This document shows positions 55,332 to 64,000 of a stretch of 64,000 bases of DNA, piece by piece; position 1 is the first letter of the stretch, and every line of letters begins with the position of its first letter. The stretch lies in contig DLHJ01000013.1 in the NCBI GenBank assembly GCA_002483145.1, positions 62,001-126,000 on the forward strand. Reading direction: 5' to 3'. The translations under genes and the position numbers were made by a program. The DNA comes from Cellvibrio sp. UBA7671. Its GTDB lineage: Bacteria > Pseudomonadota > Gammaproteobacteria > Pseudomonadales > Cellvibrionaceae. The notes below the pieces were generated by a model, which saw only the letters and a program-made list of their open reading frames with translations, did no database searches and was not told the DNA's origin.

Positions 55332-57137
55332 TTATTCCTCGTATTCCGCGGCGCGAATTACTGCTAAAAACTCATCGCCAAAACGTTTTAATTTGCTATC
55401 GCCAACGCCGGTAATACTGCGCAATTGTTCCGGGGTAAGCGGGCGGAACTCCAGCATTTCGCGCAAAGTGGCATCGTGAAAAATAACGTAGGGAGGTACA
55501 CCCTGTTCTTCGGCGAGGCGTTTGCGACAGGAGCGCAATGCATTCCATAAGCCTTGATCTTCCGCTTCGATATTCTGGCCAAGGTTTGCACGGCGCGGTG
55601 TATTGGCAACGGCCTTAAGCTCGCGACGCAAACTGATTTTTTCTTCACCGCGCAAGTACGTACGGCAGGATTCATTTAATACCAAGCCGCCAAAACCATC
55701 GACATTCACATCGAGCAAGCCGCGTGCAACCAATTGGCGGAAAATCGATTTCCACTCATCTGCACTTACATTTTTGCCGATGCCGTAAGTGGTTAATTTG
55801 TGATGATCAAACGACAGGATTTTTTCATTGTTGCTGCCGCGCAACACATCGATTACATGCCCAGCGCCAAAACGCTGGCCGGTACGATACACACAGGAGA
55901 GTGCCATTTGCACTGCCTCGGTCGCATCCCACGTCTGCGGCGGCGAAATGCAGCAGTCGCAATTACCGCAGGGCTGCGCGAGCGTATCGCCAAAATAGCG
56001 CAATAAACTCTGGCGACGGCAACTGGTAATTTCACACAAGCCGAGCATCGCATTTAAACGCTGCTGTTCATTGCGTTTAAATTCTTCACTGCCTTCGCTC
56101 TGCGCCATCATCTGCCGCAGTTTTACGACGTCTTCCAAACCATAAAGCAGTAACGTTGTGGCCGGTTCACCATCGCGCCCTGCGCGACCGGTTTCCTGAT
56201 AATAGGCTTCAATACTTTTAGGCAGATCCAAGTGCACGACAAAACGTACATCGGGTTTATCGATGCCCATCCCAAACGCGATAGTCGCCACCATAATAAT
56301 GTTGTCTTCGCGTAAAAACCGCTCCTGGTTTTTTTGGCGCACATTGGCAGGCAAGCCAGCGTGATAGGGCAGCGCGGTAAAATTTTCACTGCTCAACCAC
56401 TCGGAGATCTGCTCCACTTTATTGCGCGACAGGCAATACACAATGCCGGAATTGCCCGCTTGCTCCTCGCGCAAGAAACGCATCAACTGGATTTTGGGAT
56501 TATTCTTTTGCGCGATACGGTATTGGATGTTCGGGCGATCAAAACCATTGATAAATTGCTGCGCATTTTCAAGTTGCAGGCGCGCGATAATTTCATCGCG
56601 CGTGCGCACATCCGCGGTTGCCGTTAAGGCAATGCGCGGCACCTGTGGAAATTCGCGGTGCAGCAATTCCAGCTTTAAATAATCGGAGCGGAAATCGTGC
56701 CCCCATTGCGATACGCAGTGGGCTTCATCAATCGCAAACAGGGAAATTTTTATTTGGTGAAATAGTTCTAGGGTGCGCGGCTGGATCAATCGCTCGGGCG
56801 CAACGTAGAGCATATCCAATTCGCCACGCTGCAAAGCTAATTCGGTTTGCCACATTTCTTGCGGTGAAAGCGACGAATTTAAAAACCCGGCGCGCACCCC
56901 CAATTCACGCAGCGCACTCACTTGGTCTTGCATAAGCGCAATCAATGGCGATACCACAATGCCTACACCCTCGCGCACCAGTGCAGGAATTTGGTAACAC
57001 AGGGATTTACCGCCGCCGGTCGGCATCAGCACCAATACATCGTCACCGGCAACCAGGGCATCAATCACTGCCGCTTGCGGGCCGCGAAATTCGTGGTAGC
57101 CGAAGACAGTATTTAAAATGGAGAGGGGAGTTTTCAT
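55332..57137 (-). CDS. recQ: ATP-dependent DNA helicase RecQ
   Basis: The 601-residue helicase has Walker A MPTGGGKSLCYQ, motif II IDEAHCVSQWGHDFR, motif VI QETGRAGRDG, the zinc-binding RQC cysteines (CEITSCRR and CGNCDCC) and a C-terminal HRDC domain ending LKRFGDEFLAVI. It unwinds DNA 3' to 5' in recombination repair. It is upstream of the YdjM-like gene in one operon. Confidence 0.97.
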   Translation of the reverse strand: MKTPLSILNTVFGYHEFRGPQAAVIDALVAGDDVLVLMPTGGGKSLCYQIPALVREGVGIVVSPLIALMQDQVSALRELGVRAGFLNSSLSPQEMWQTELALQRGELDMLYVAPERLIQPRTLELFHQIKISLFAIDEAHCVSQWGHDFRSDYLKLELLHREFPQVPRIALTATADVRTRDEIIARLQLENAQQFINGFDRPNIQYRIAQKNNPKIQLMRFLREEQAGNSGIVYCLSRNKVEQISEWLSSENFTALPYHAGLPANVRQKNQERFLREDNIIMVATIAFGMGIDKPDVRFVVHLDLPKSIEAYYQETGRAGRDGEPATTLLLYGLEDVVKLRQMMAQSEGSEEFKRNEQQRLNAMLGLCEITSCRRQSLLRYFGDTLAQPCGNCDCCISPPQTWDATEAVQMALSCVYRTGQRFGAGHVIDVLRGSNNEKILSFDHHKLTTYGIGKNVSADEWKSIFRQLVARGLLDVNVDGFGGLVLNESCRTYLRGEEKISLRRELKAVANTPRRANLGQNIEAEDQGLWNALRSCRKRLAEEQGVPPYVIFHDATLREMLEFRPLTPEQLRSITGVGDSKLKRFGDEFLAVIRAAEYEE

Positions 57138-57366
57138 TTAATTGTGCAATCCTTTTGCGCAGAATCCCAACACAGATTTAAGTATGTTAAAACAGTATTA
57201 ATTGGCATTGCTAACCTTTGATCGAAATGATGCGTACATTCATCAAAAGAGCGATTTTTCAGTAAATTGATGAATATATCCATCAATTTATGGGAGGAAT
57301 TTAGCAGAAAAAAGTGCAGCCTGAAAAAGCTCAGCCGCACTGGAAGATCCCTGCAGGCGGGTTGGC

Positions 57367-58392
57367 CTAGTTTTTCAGGGTTTTATTAAGGAAGCTGATG
57401 ATGTCATCCATGGGCCAGAGTGCGTCTTTATTGAAACAGCTGCCCGCCCAGTTGCAGCCATTGTCCAGATAGGCGTGGGTTTTGTTGGGGTAGACCTTGT
57501 ATTCCACCGGTTGCTTGCCCGCTTTGAGTAGATCCACATAGTGCTGCGCCGCTTGGGGCGGGGTGGTGGCATCCAGGCTGCCCACGTGCACAAATTGCGG
57601 TGGCAGTTGGTATTCGCTCGCCTTGGGGACGAAATAAATTGGCGATACCGCTTTGTAGCGCTCAGGGTTGTCATTCACATTAAACGTATTGCTAAACAGA
57701 CCGCGCGCCTCGGCATTGCCGAATTTCCAAAAGACGTTATTGGGCGATTCAAACCCGCCTTTGGCAGCTTCATACAGATCAAAGGCGCCGTAGCTCACCA
57801 CAGCTGCCTGTACTTTTAATCCATCTTCTTGTGCGATTTGTTCTGCGGTTTTGCCCGCGGGCAGATAGCTGGGTTTAAAACCCAAACTGTCACCGGCAAA
57901 ACCATCGCTTTCCAGTTGTCGGCCGCGCGTAAGAATCATCGTAGTGAGATGGCCGCCCGCGCTATCGCCGGTAATTGCCACACGGGTTGGGTCACCGCTG
58001 TATTGCGCAATATTCTCTTTCACCCAGAGCAGACCACCGAACACATCTTCAATAATCTGGTTCATGGTCACACTGTTGTTTTGGTCGCCGAGCAAACGAT
58101 AGTTCATATTGGCGACCACAAATTCGCCCTCGCGCGCGACCTTGGTGGCCATGTCATTCATGATCGAATTGTTATTCACCAGCCAACCGCCGCCATGATA
58201 AATCACCAGCACCGGGTAGGATTTTTTACCGGTTTGCGGTACATAAATATCGAGTGTGAGAGGGAAGTTATCGGGGTTGGCGAATTGGATTGCCTTATGG
58301 ACTTTGACCTCGGGCGCCGCGCCATCGGCTTGTGCGAACAGCGTGCAGCAGCTCAGGGTCAGGGTGATTAACAGCGTGATAGTTGTGCGCAT
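57367..58392 (-). CDS. Secreted alpha/beta hydrolase, esterase/lipase (BD-FAE/HSL type)
   Basis: The 341-residue protein has a signal peptide (to about residue 22, AQADG), oxyanion motif YHGGGWLV, nucleophile Ser in ITGDSAGGH, Asp in VGSLDATTP and the late His in NKTHAYL. It could deacetylate xylan or release ferulate, as in carbohydrate-active relatives; the substrate is inferred. It is a single gene. Confidence 0.92.
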   Translation of the reverse strand: MRTTITLLITLTLSCCTLFAQADGAAPEVKVHKAIQFANPDNFPLTLDIYVPQTGKKSYPVLVIYHGGGWLVNNNSIMNDMATKVAREGEFVVANMNYRLLGDQNNSVTMNQIIEDVFGGLLWVKENIAQYSGDPTRVAITGDSAGGHLTTMILTRGRQLESDGFAGDSLGFKPSYLPAGKTAEQIAQEDGLKVQAAVVSYGAFDLYEAAKGGFESPNNVFWKFGNAEARGLFSNTFNVNDNPERYKAVSPIYFVPKASEYQLPPQFVHVGSLDATTPPQAAQHYVDLLKAGKQPVEYKVYPNKTHAYLDNGCNWAGSCFNKDALWPMDDIISFLNKTLKN

Positions 58393-58534
58393 GGAGATCT
58401 CTCTGTAGTAGTGAGTTATTGTGATGTGGAGTTTTGTTGTAATCAGAGCATAGATGCCGCGAGCCTGCGGCGGAAGTGATAAGCGTCAGCAGTTTTGATG
58501 TTGCTGTGTAGGATGGAAAATTCGGAGCATAAAA

Positions 58535-58557
58535 AAACGGCGCACAGGGCGCCGTTT
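58535..58557 (-). terminator. Terminator after chemoreceptor gene
   Basis: A 9-bp stem (58535-58543 with 58549-58557) with a 5-nt loop runs into a T-run on the minus strand. Confidence 0.88.
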
Positions 58558-58575
58558 GTACCACAAGGAATCGAG

Positions 58576-60066
58576 TTAAACTTTAAAGCTGTCTATCTGC
58601 TTTTTCAGCTCGCTGGTTTCGTTAATTAATTGACTACCGCTGTGGTTGACCACTTGCGCATTTTCCACCACGTTTTCCGACAGACCGTGAATGGCGGTAA
58701 TGTTTTTACTCACTTCATTGGCAACCGAACTTTGCTGATGTGATGCGGTAGCGATTTGATGGTTCATATCGTTAATGATGCCGATATTTGCGCGGATTTT
58801 ATCGAGTGCACCACCCACTTTAGATGCGGTATCGATAGTTTCACGCGCTGAGGCTGTACTGGTATTCATTGCCTGATGTGCTTCATCGGCAGCGCGTTGC
58901 AGCTGCACAATAATCGATTCAATTTCTTCGGTAGATGAACGGGTTTTTTGTGCGAGTGAGCGCACTTCGTCAGCAACCACAGCAAATCCACGCCCTTGTT
59001 CACCTGCGCGCGCCGCTTCAATCGCGGCGTTAAGGGCGAGCAAATTCGTTTGTTCAGCGATGGTGCGGATCACTTCCATTACCGAGCCGATATTGACCGA
59101 GTTATTTTTCAGCACCTGGATTTTTTGCGCTGTGGATTCAATCTGCCCGGTGAGTCGATTCACATTTTCCAGTGAAAGGTTAACGATGGCATTACCTTCT
59201 TCCGCCAGGATACTGGTTGCACTGGTGCGCTCGGCGGTATCACCCGCATGGCGCGCAATTTCATTGGCCGATGCAGACAATTCTTCCACTGCAGTGGCAA
59301 CCAATTCAATTTCACGCAATTGTTGTGAGGTGGAATTCACCGTGCTTTCGGTGGCGCTGCTCATCTTGTTGACGTTGGTGCGAACCTTGTCGTTAACCTG
59401 AATTACATTGCGAATAATATCGGCAATATGCTCCATCACCAGATTAAAATTGTGTGCGAGCGCCGCGATTTCATTTTGACTATCCGTGGGCAGACGACGG
59501 GTTAAATCACCACCCCCACCTGCAATGGTAGCAAGCGAGCGGGTCACTTCATCAACCGGCCCCAAGACCAGGCTGCGTATCAACAAATATACTGTGATTA
59601 AGCTGGCAGCGAGCAATGCCAACACGGTTAGCACACTGGTTTCGATTTGGTCAGCCAGAGTGTCACTTAATTCCTGAGTGGAAAAACTGATGTCATAGCT
59701 GCCGATGGTGCTGCCGTTATAGACGATCGGGATCGCAGTGCGGGAGATCTGATTTTCGCTGCGATCATCATCCGCTGCCTTGGCAAGCGACTGACCGCGA
59801 TGGTCAACCACATTCACCGAGGTAACCAGCGACGTATTTACCAGCGACTTGGCTATAGCTTCAATCTGTTGGAAATCGTAGGCGAAAACCGCTTCCAAAA
59901 TTGAACTGTTAGTCAGGGCGATCATGGCTGAGGTCTCTGCCTCCAGCTTTTTTTCTTGTGCACTCGATGCGATCTTGTAATTGGTGAATGCCACGATTAC
60001 CGCAATCGCCACCATGGCAATAGTCAACACCATCATCAATTTGGTGAGTAAGGATTTCTGTACCAT
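58576..60066 (-). CDS. Methyl-accepting chemotaxis protein
   Basis: The 496-residue receptor has a first helix (about 9-28), a small periplasmic sensor (about 29-150), a second helix (about 145-167), HAMP with [16 protein letters not shown] and a cytoplasmic signalling domain with the hairpin tip [30 protein letters not shown]. It signals to CheA/CheW. No ligand can be deduced. It is a single gene with its own terminator. Confidence 0.95.
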   Translation of the reverse strand: MVQKSLLTKLMMVLTIAMVAIAVIVAFTNYKIASSAQEKKLEAETSAMIALTNSSILEAVFAYDFQQIEAIAKSLVNTSLVTSVNVVDHRGQSLAKAADDDRSENQISRTAIPIVYNGSTIGSYDISFSTQELSDTLADQIETSVLTVLALLAASLITVYLLIRSLVLGPVDEVTRSLATIAGGGGDLTRRLPTDSQNEIAALAHNFNLVMEHIADIIRNVIQVNDKVRTNVNKMSSATESTVNSTSQQLREIELVATAVEELSASANEIARHAGDTAERTSATSILAEEGNAIVNLSLENVNRLTGQIESTAQKIQVLKNNSVNIGSVMEVIRTIAEQTNLLALNAAIEAARAGEQGRGFAVVADEVRSLAQKTRSSTEEIESIIVQLQRAADEAHQAMNTSTASARETIDTASKVGGALDKIRANIGIINDMNHQIATASHQQSSVANEVSKNITAIHGLSENVVENAQVVNHSGSQLINETSELKKQIDSFKV

Positions 60067-60413
60067 GTTTCCCCCGAAAATATTCGGCTATTAGACTTAT
60101 TTGGAGTTCCCAGTGTTATTGGCGGCAAATCGGCACCAATCTTGAGGATTGATGTAACCAGATACTTGGGCGATTGCCTTTTATGGCGGTATACAGACGA
60201 TTATTAAGTGAGCTGTAGTAATGAGCCGGTGATACCAACGGCTGTTGTATACCAGTTAGCAGAGTATAGACACAGCTTTGGAAAGCTGCGCGAAGAAGAA
60301 AAGAAGATCTAAAAAGATGTTTTTAATGCCAGGGAGAATATAGTAAGAAATACGGGGGATGAGCCGCCGGTATAAACCGGAACTGGCTCACCCCAAGCCG
60401 AGCGTTTCAGCGA
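60067..60413. other. 347-bp gap between chemoreceptor and ntrC
   Basis: It contains an imperfect stem-loop at 60361-60389 (outer arms GAGCC/GGCTC, inner CCGGT/ACCGG) beyond the ntrC stop without a T-run, and an AT-rich promoter zone for the chemoreceptor. No coding frame or repeat of note is seen. Confidence 0.5.
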
Positions 60414-61850
60414 TTAATCATCGCTGTCGCCATCGGGATCATTGCCACCAGCCATACCCAACTCCTTGAGCTTGCGGGTGAGCGTGTTGCGCCCCCAACC
60501 CAGCAAGTTCGCAGCATCGCGTTTGCGGCCAGCGGTGTATTTCAAGGCAGTTTCTATCAATGCGCGCTCGAAGGTGGGCACTGCCTCGCTCAACAACTGG
60601 TGTTGGCCGCGAGTTAACGCCTGGTCAGCCCAATGGCGTAGGGCTTTTTCCCAATCGTCCGCCGGGGTGCTGGTCTCTTTGTTTTCGAGCAGCTCCGGGG
60701 GCAGGTCTTCAATATGTACTTCGCGCCCGGATGCCATCACCGTGATCCAGCGACAGGTGTTCTCCAACTGACGCACATTGCCCGGCCACTGCAGGGTACA
60801 AAAATATTCCTCGGTTTCCGGCAGCAGGACTTTCGGATCAACATTCAACTCGGTCGCCGCTTTGTGCAAGAAGAAGCGCGCCAGCTTGGGGATGTCTTCA
60901 CGGCGGTTGGCCAGCTTGGGGATATGGATACGGATAACATTCAGGCGATGGAACAAGTCTTCGCGGAAACGGTTATCAGCTACCAGAGTTTCGAGATTTT
61001 GGTGAGTTGCAGCGATGATGCGTACATCGACTTTCACCGGTGTGTGGCCACCAACGCGATAGAACTCGCCATCGGCCAACACGCGCAAAAGACGGGTTTG
61101 CGTTTCAGCAGGCATATCACCGATTTCGTCGAGGAACAGTGATCCACCGTTGGCCTGCTCGAAACGTCCCTGACGCTGTGCGGCCGCACCGGTAAACGCA
61201 CCTTTTTCGTGGCCGAAAAGTTCGGACTCCATTAAATCTTTGGGAATCGCCGCCATATTGAGCGCGATAAACGGCTCGTTGCGGCGCGGGCTGTGACGAT
61301 GCAGGGCACGCGCCACCAGCTCTTTACCGGTACCCGACTGACCGTTAATCAGCACGGTGATGTTGGATTGCGACAAACGGCCAATCGCGCGAAATACTTC
61401 CTGCATCGCCGGCGCTTCGCCGATGATTTCGGTATTGGTCTCCAGCGCAGTCTCGGCACCGTGTTCAGTTTTTTGCTCTTGCGCATGGGCGAGTGCGCGC
61501 TGGGTTACCGCGACAGCATCATCCACATCGAAGGGTTTGGGCAGGTATTCGAACGCACCGCCTTGATAAGCCGCCACCGCGCTATCAAGATCCGAATGGG
61601 CGGTCATGATGATAATCGGAATCTGCGGATGGGTATTGTGCAGATTGCCAAGCAAGGTCAGACCGTCAGTACCCGGCATACGGATATCGCTGATGATGGC
61701 ATCGGGCGTATCGCGGTTGAGCTGGCTCATGGCGCTATCGCCCGAGTCAAACACGCGGGTTTCAATGTTCGCGCCTTGCAGGGCTTTTTCCAGCACCCAG
61801 CGGATCGAGCGATCATCATCAATAATCCAGACTTTATTAGACTTCTGCAT
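60414..61850 (-). CDS. ntrC: Nitrogen regulation response regulator NtrC
   Basis: The 478-residue protein has a receiver (WIIDDDRS, Asp in AIISDIRMPGTDG), an AAA+ domain with Walker A NGQSGTGKE, the canonical sigma54-contact loop GAFTGA and QWPGNVRQLEN, and a Fis-type HTH (AANLLGWGRNTLTRKLKEL). It activates sigma54 promoters under nitrogen limitation. The start at 61850 (MQKSNKVWIIDD) gives the family N-terminus; it overlaps ntrB by 14 bp. A matching NtrC site precedes ntrB. Confidence 0.97.
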   Translation of the reverse strand: MQKSNKVWIIDDDRSIRWVLEKALQGANIETRVFDSGDSAMSQLNRDTPDAIISDIRMPGTDGLTLLGNLHNTHPQIPIIIMTAHSDLDSAVAAYQGGAFEYLPKPFDVDDAVAVTQRALAHAQEQKTEHGAETALETNTEIIGEAPAMQEVFRAIGRLSQSNITVLINGQSGTGKELVARALHRHSPRRNEPFIALNMAAIPKDLMESELFGHEKGAFTGAAAQRQGRFEQANGGSLFLDEIGDMPAETQTRLLRVLADGEFYRVGGHTPVKVDVRIIAATHQNLETLVADNRFREDLFHRLNVIRIHIPKLANRREDIPKLARFFLHKAATELNVDPKVLLPETEEYFCTLQWPGNVRQLENTCRWITVMASGREVHIEDLPPELLENKETSTPADDWEKALRHWADQALTRGQHQLLSEAVPTFERALIETALKYTAGRKRDAANLLGWGRNTLTRKLKELGMAGGNDPDGDSDD

Positions 61851-62910
61851 GTTGTGCTTCCATTGGTAAGTAGAGTGAGAAACGGGTTTTGCCCGGCTCA
61901 CTTTGGCACTCGATGAGGCCGTGATGTTGATGGATTAGGTGTTGTGAAATGGTCAAACCAAGCCCCGTACCTTCGGCGCGGCCTGAGATCATCGGGTAGA
62001 AAATGTTTTCAATCATATCGGTGGGGATGCCGGGACCGTTGTCGATAATATCAATCCGGCAGACCAGCGAATGATGCTTGCGGCCAATGGTGTATTGGCG
62101 ATGAATACGGGTACGCAGCTGGATCACACCATTGAGCACATTGGCTTCTACCAACGCTTGCATGGCATTGCGCACTATGTTGAGCAATGCCTGGATTAGC
62201 ATCTCTTTGTCGCCTTGCATGGCGGGAATGCTGGGGTCGTAATCGCGCACAATCTTAATCGCATCGCTACTTTCGGCCTTGATGATATTGGCCACCCGCT
62301 CAATCGCCTCGTGAATATTGAGCGACTGCCATTTGGGCAACTGATTTGGGCCGAGCATGCGGTCAACCAGGTTGCGCAGGCGGTCCGCCTCATCAATGAT
62401 GATGTTGGTGTATTCGGTCAAACCGGAATTGGGCAGCTCACGCGCCAGTAATTGCGCGGCGCCGCGAATCCCGCCTAGGGGATTTTTAATCTCGTGCGCC
62501 ATACCGCGCACCAGATTGCGCGTGGTTTCGTGGGAGGTGGTGAGCATCTCTTCGCGACTGATTCGCAGTAAGCGGTCAATCGGCTGGATTTCAATAATCA
62601 GGCCGTCGTGGTCGCCAAAAGGGGTGACGGTGTAATCAACGGTGATGGAGCCGCCGCTAAGCAAACGCCACTCGGCATGGCGCTTGGTGTAATGATTGGC
62701 CTGCGCCGCCGCGAGTTTCAGCTGGCGGTCGGTCTCATCCGACTCATAGAAAAAGTAAGTGATTGGCTCGCCGGTATTACTCTCGCAACTCATGGCGAGC
62801 AGAGCTTCGGCGGCAGGGTTCATATGGCACAGCAGCAGGTCGGTATCCACCAAAATAATGGCGGTGCTCAAGCTATCCAATATGGGTTTGTAAATATCGC
62901 GCGGACTCAC
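61837..62910 (-). CDS. ntrB: Nitrogen regulation sensor kinase NtrB (GlnL)
   Basis: The 357-residue cytoplasmic kinase has a PAS domain (about 8-120) and a kinase core with H box GMAHEIKNPLGGIRGAAQLL, N box LLNIVRNAMQAL and G boxes DNGPGIP and EGTGLGLTISQH. It responds to PII protein and phosphorylates NtrC. No membrane helix is present, as expected. It precedes ntrC and follows a near-consensus NtrC site. Confidence 0.96.
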   Translation of the reverse strand: MSPRDIYKPILDSLSTAIILVDTDLLLCHMNPAAEALLAMSCESNTGEPITYFFYESDETDRQLKLAAAQANHYTKRHAEWRLLSGGSITVDYTVTPFGDHDGLIIEIQPIDRLLRISREEMLTTSHETTRNLVRGMAHEIKNPLGGIRGAAQLLARELPNSGLTEYTNIIIDEADRLRNLVDRMLGPNQLPKWQSLNIHEAIERVANIIKAESSDAIKIVRDYDPSIPAMQGDKEMLIQALLNIVRNAMQALVEANVLNGVIQLRTRIHRQYTIGRKHHSLVCRIDIIDNGPGIPTDMIENIFYPMISGRAEGTGLGLTISQHLIHQHHGLIECQSEPGKTRFSLYLPMEAQHAEV

Positions 62911-63046
62911 CAGCTACTGCTCTCCTGAACGCCTCGACAATGGGCATAGGCAGTGCTGCAAAAACCAAACCAAGTTAGAAATACCCCAGATTCGGTAGTT
63001 TTAGTTGCTGCACTCGTCCATTTTGGGGATTTTCAGGAAAATGATA

Positions 63047-63061
63047 GCACCAATTTGGTGC
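63047..63061. promoter_or_regulatory. NtrC binding site upstream of ntrB
   Basis: A perfect dyad, GCACCA-N3-TGGTGC, equals the core of known enterobacterial NtrC sites such as those at glnA. It lies 137 bp upstream of the ntrB start, just 3 bp beyond the DUF4124 stop, in keeping with autoregulation of ntrBC. Confidence 0.8.
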
Positions 63062-63063
63062 GT

Positions 63064-63606
63064 CTATTTTGGTGTGGGCTTTGAAAGGGCATTGTTATGA
63101 ATGTTTGGGCGAATAATGTTCACGATGATAGGGGCAGATGTGCCCAATGATCGACCATTTTCATCTATAGCTTCCACGACTACTGTATGGGTGCCACGCG
63201 GAACATCCTTGACGATGATGTTATTCATGGTTGTCTCTTCCAGCAATTCACCGTTCATAAAGTACACCAGCAGGTGCCCTTGTTGGAGTTCCGGAGTGAG
63301 ATTGATGGCTATAGCCAGATCGCGTTGACCAACGGGAATCGTGACATCATTGCGCGGGCTGATAATGGTTATTTGGTAATTAAGTGCGGCAGGCTGGGCA
63401 TTCACTGGGTCGACAGCTACGGATTGAGGTAAACCCTGAGGTTGGGCGCCTGGCACAGTATTGATCTCGCGCAACTCCAGCTTTTCAGCTTTTTCGGTGC
63501 TGGGTTTGTCGGTGTATTTGATGTTGCCATCTTTATCGACGGTCTTGTACACATCAGCTGCACTCACTTGTGCTAAAAACACTATCACCATCAACACACT
63601 GCGCAT
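63064..63606 (-). CDS. DUF4124 domain periplasmic protein
   Basis: The 180-residue protein has a signal peptide (to about residue 17, VSAADV), then the DUF4124 motif DVYKTVDKDGNIKYTDKP, a Pro/Gln-rich linker and an Ig-like beta domain (about 75-165) with ISPRNDVTIPVG and GTHTVVVEAIDENG. The function is unknown. Its place between glnA and ntrB is common in pseudomonads. Confidence 0.93.
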   Translation of the reverse strand: MRSVLMVIVFLAQVSAADVYKTVDKDGNIKYTDKPSTEKAEKLELREINTVPGAQPQGLPQSVAVDPVNAQPAALNYQITIISPRNDVTIPVGQRDLAIAINLTPELQQGHLLVYFMNGELLEETTMNNIIVKDVPRGTHTVVVEAIDENGRSLGTSAPIIVNIIRPNIHNNALSKPTPK

Positions 63607-63662
63607 TACCTGTCCCCTATTACCCGATCGGTTTTCCCTAGAGTACTCTTGCGCCCCACAAA

Positions 63663-63698
63663 GAAAAAGCCCGCGCCGTTTCCGGTGCGGGCTTTTTC
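63663..63698. terminator. Terminator after glnA
   Basis: A 12-bp stem (63663-63674 with 63687-63698) has A-rich and T-rich outer arms. Read on the minus strand it ends glnA transcription before the DUF4124 gene. Confidence 0.9.
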
Positions 63699-63741
63699 AC
63701 AGATTAACCGGACCTAAGCCCGTTTAGCCTGCCAGCAGGAC

Positions 63742-64000
63742 TTACACGCTGTAGTAGAGTTCGAATTCTACTGGGTGCGGAGTCATGTTGATGCGTTGGA
63801 TCTCTTGTTTCTTCAGGTCGATGTAAGCATCGATGAAGTCTTTAGAGAACACGCCGCCAGCCAACAGGAAGTCATGGTCTGCTTCCAGGTTAGCCAGTGC
63901 TTCTTCCAGAGAAGAACACACTTGTGGGATTTCGGCTTCTTCTTCCGGCTCCAGATCGTACAGATCTTTGGTCGCTGCTTCGCCCGGATGGATCTTGTTC
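63742..64000 (-). CDS. glnA: Glutamine synthetase type I, C-terminal end only
   Basis: The visible 85 residues match the GlnA C-terminus: [42 protein letters not shown] and the final VEFELYYSV. The tyrosine adenylylated by GlnE is in the LYDL segment. The 5' part lies beyond base 64000. It forms the classic glnA-ntrB-ntrC neighbourhood, with a DUF4124 gene between. Confidence 0.95.
   Translation of the reverse strand, partial: NKIHPGEAATKDLYDLEPEEEAEIPQVCSSLEEALANLEADHDFLLAGGVFSKDFIDAYIDLKKQEIQRINMTPHPVEFELYYSV

Noticed and set aside
60067-60110. Possible sigma28 flagellar promoter before the chemoreceptor gene
   Set aside because: A GCCGAATA -10-like string exists but no TAAA lies at the proper 15-nt distance.

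Overview
The window reads as chromosomal DNA of a polysaccharide-degrading gammaproteobacterium, most likely Cellvibrio or a close relative. This is inferred from three things. A secreted AA10 LPMO carries two chitin-binding modules joined by long poly-serine linkers, a Cellvibrio/Saccharophagus hallmark. The order secB-grxC-yibN // gpmI-envC-(ctpA)-yibQ matches gammaproteobacterial synteny. The ntrC-ntrB-(DUF4124)-glnA arrangement is pseudomonad-like. I see no rRNA, tRNA, CRISPR array, prophage or insertion sequence.

Layout. 1-8.4 kb: end of ppx, then secB, grxC and yibN leftward, and gpmI, envC, ctpA, yibQ and a small DUF6316-like gene rightward. 8.5-11.4 kb: hisB-hisH-hisA-hisF leftward. 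11.6-15.2 kb: accessory region with a small outer-membrane-like protein, an AT-rich 623-aa secreted protein that looks like a helical pore-former with a beta-trefoil and an FnIII-like tail, an overlooked Cys-rich 51-aa ORF, and a conserved hypothetical. 15.2-21.3 kb: dicarboxylate/amino-acid symporter, HU, ubiC-ubiA (UbiA has a 150-residue Ala/Lys/Pro tail) and phoB-phoR with a Pho box. 21.5-28.4 kb: chitin-type LPMO, small membrane/periplasmic proteins, an MsbA-like ABC exporter, a cold-shock protein, a Bcr/CflA pump and a VF530-like protein. 28.4-31.4 kb: a compact CheX/CheY/CheA-like signalling module. 31.8-36.3 kb: an Atm1-like ABC exporter and a PepSY-PepSY-PhoP-PhoQ-type operon preceded by a tandem hexamer box. 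36.6-44.5 kb: an S9 peptidase, two glycosyltransferases with a RIO-type kinase (probable LPS-core work), an SDR/LysR divergent pair, and a zinc-ribbon membrane protein with HEFGH. 44.5-54.1 kb: a seven-gene leftward operon (HlyD adaptor, acyltransferase, ABC ATPase, FtsX/MacB-type permease, TPR protein, sigma54 response regulator, NtrY-like kinase). 54.3-64 kb: YdjM-like protein, recQ, an esterase, a chemoreceptor, and ntrC-ntrB, DUF4124 and the glnA end.

Regulatory reading. Several systems carry their own recognisable operators: a Pho box before phoB, an HTTAAD-N5-HTTAAD tandem before the PepSY/two-component operon, and a near-consensus NtrC site before ntrB. The phoB-phoR gap holds a 100-bp element with 13-bp inverted ends. 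A degenerate relative appears to sit at 36.4 kb.

Best candidates for new biology are the toxin-like 623-aa secreted protein with its Cys-rich neighbour, the acyltransferase-containing ABC export operon with its own sigma54 two-component pair, the UbiA fusion, the zinc-ribbon/HEFGH membrane protein and the MITE-like element. All function statements are from motif reading by eye; no database search was run.
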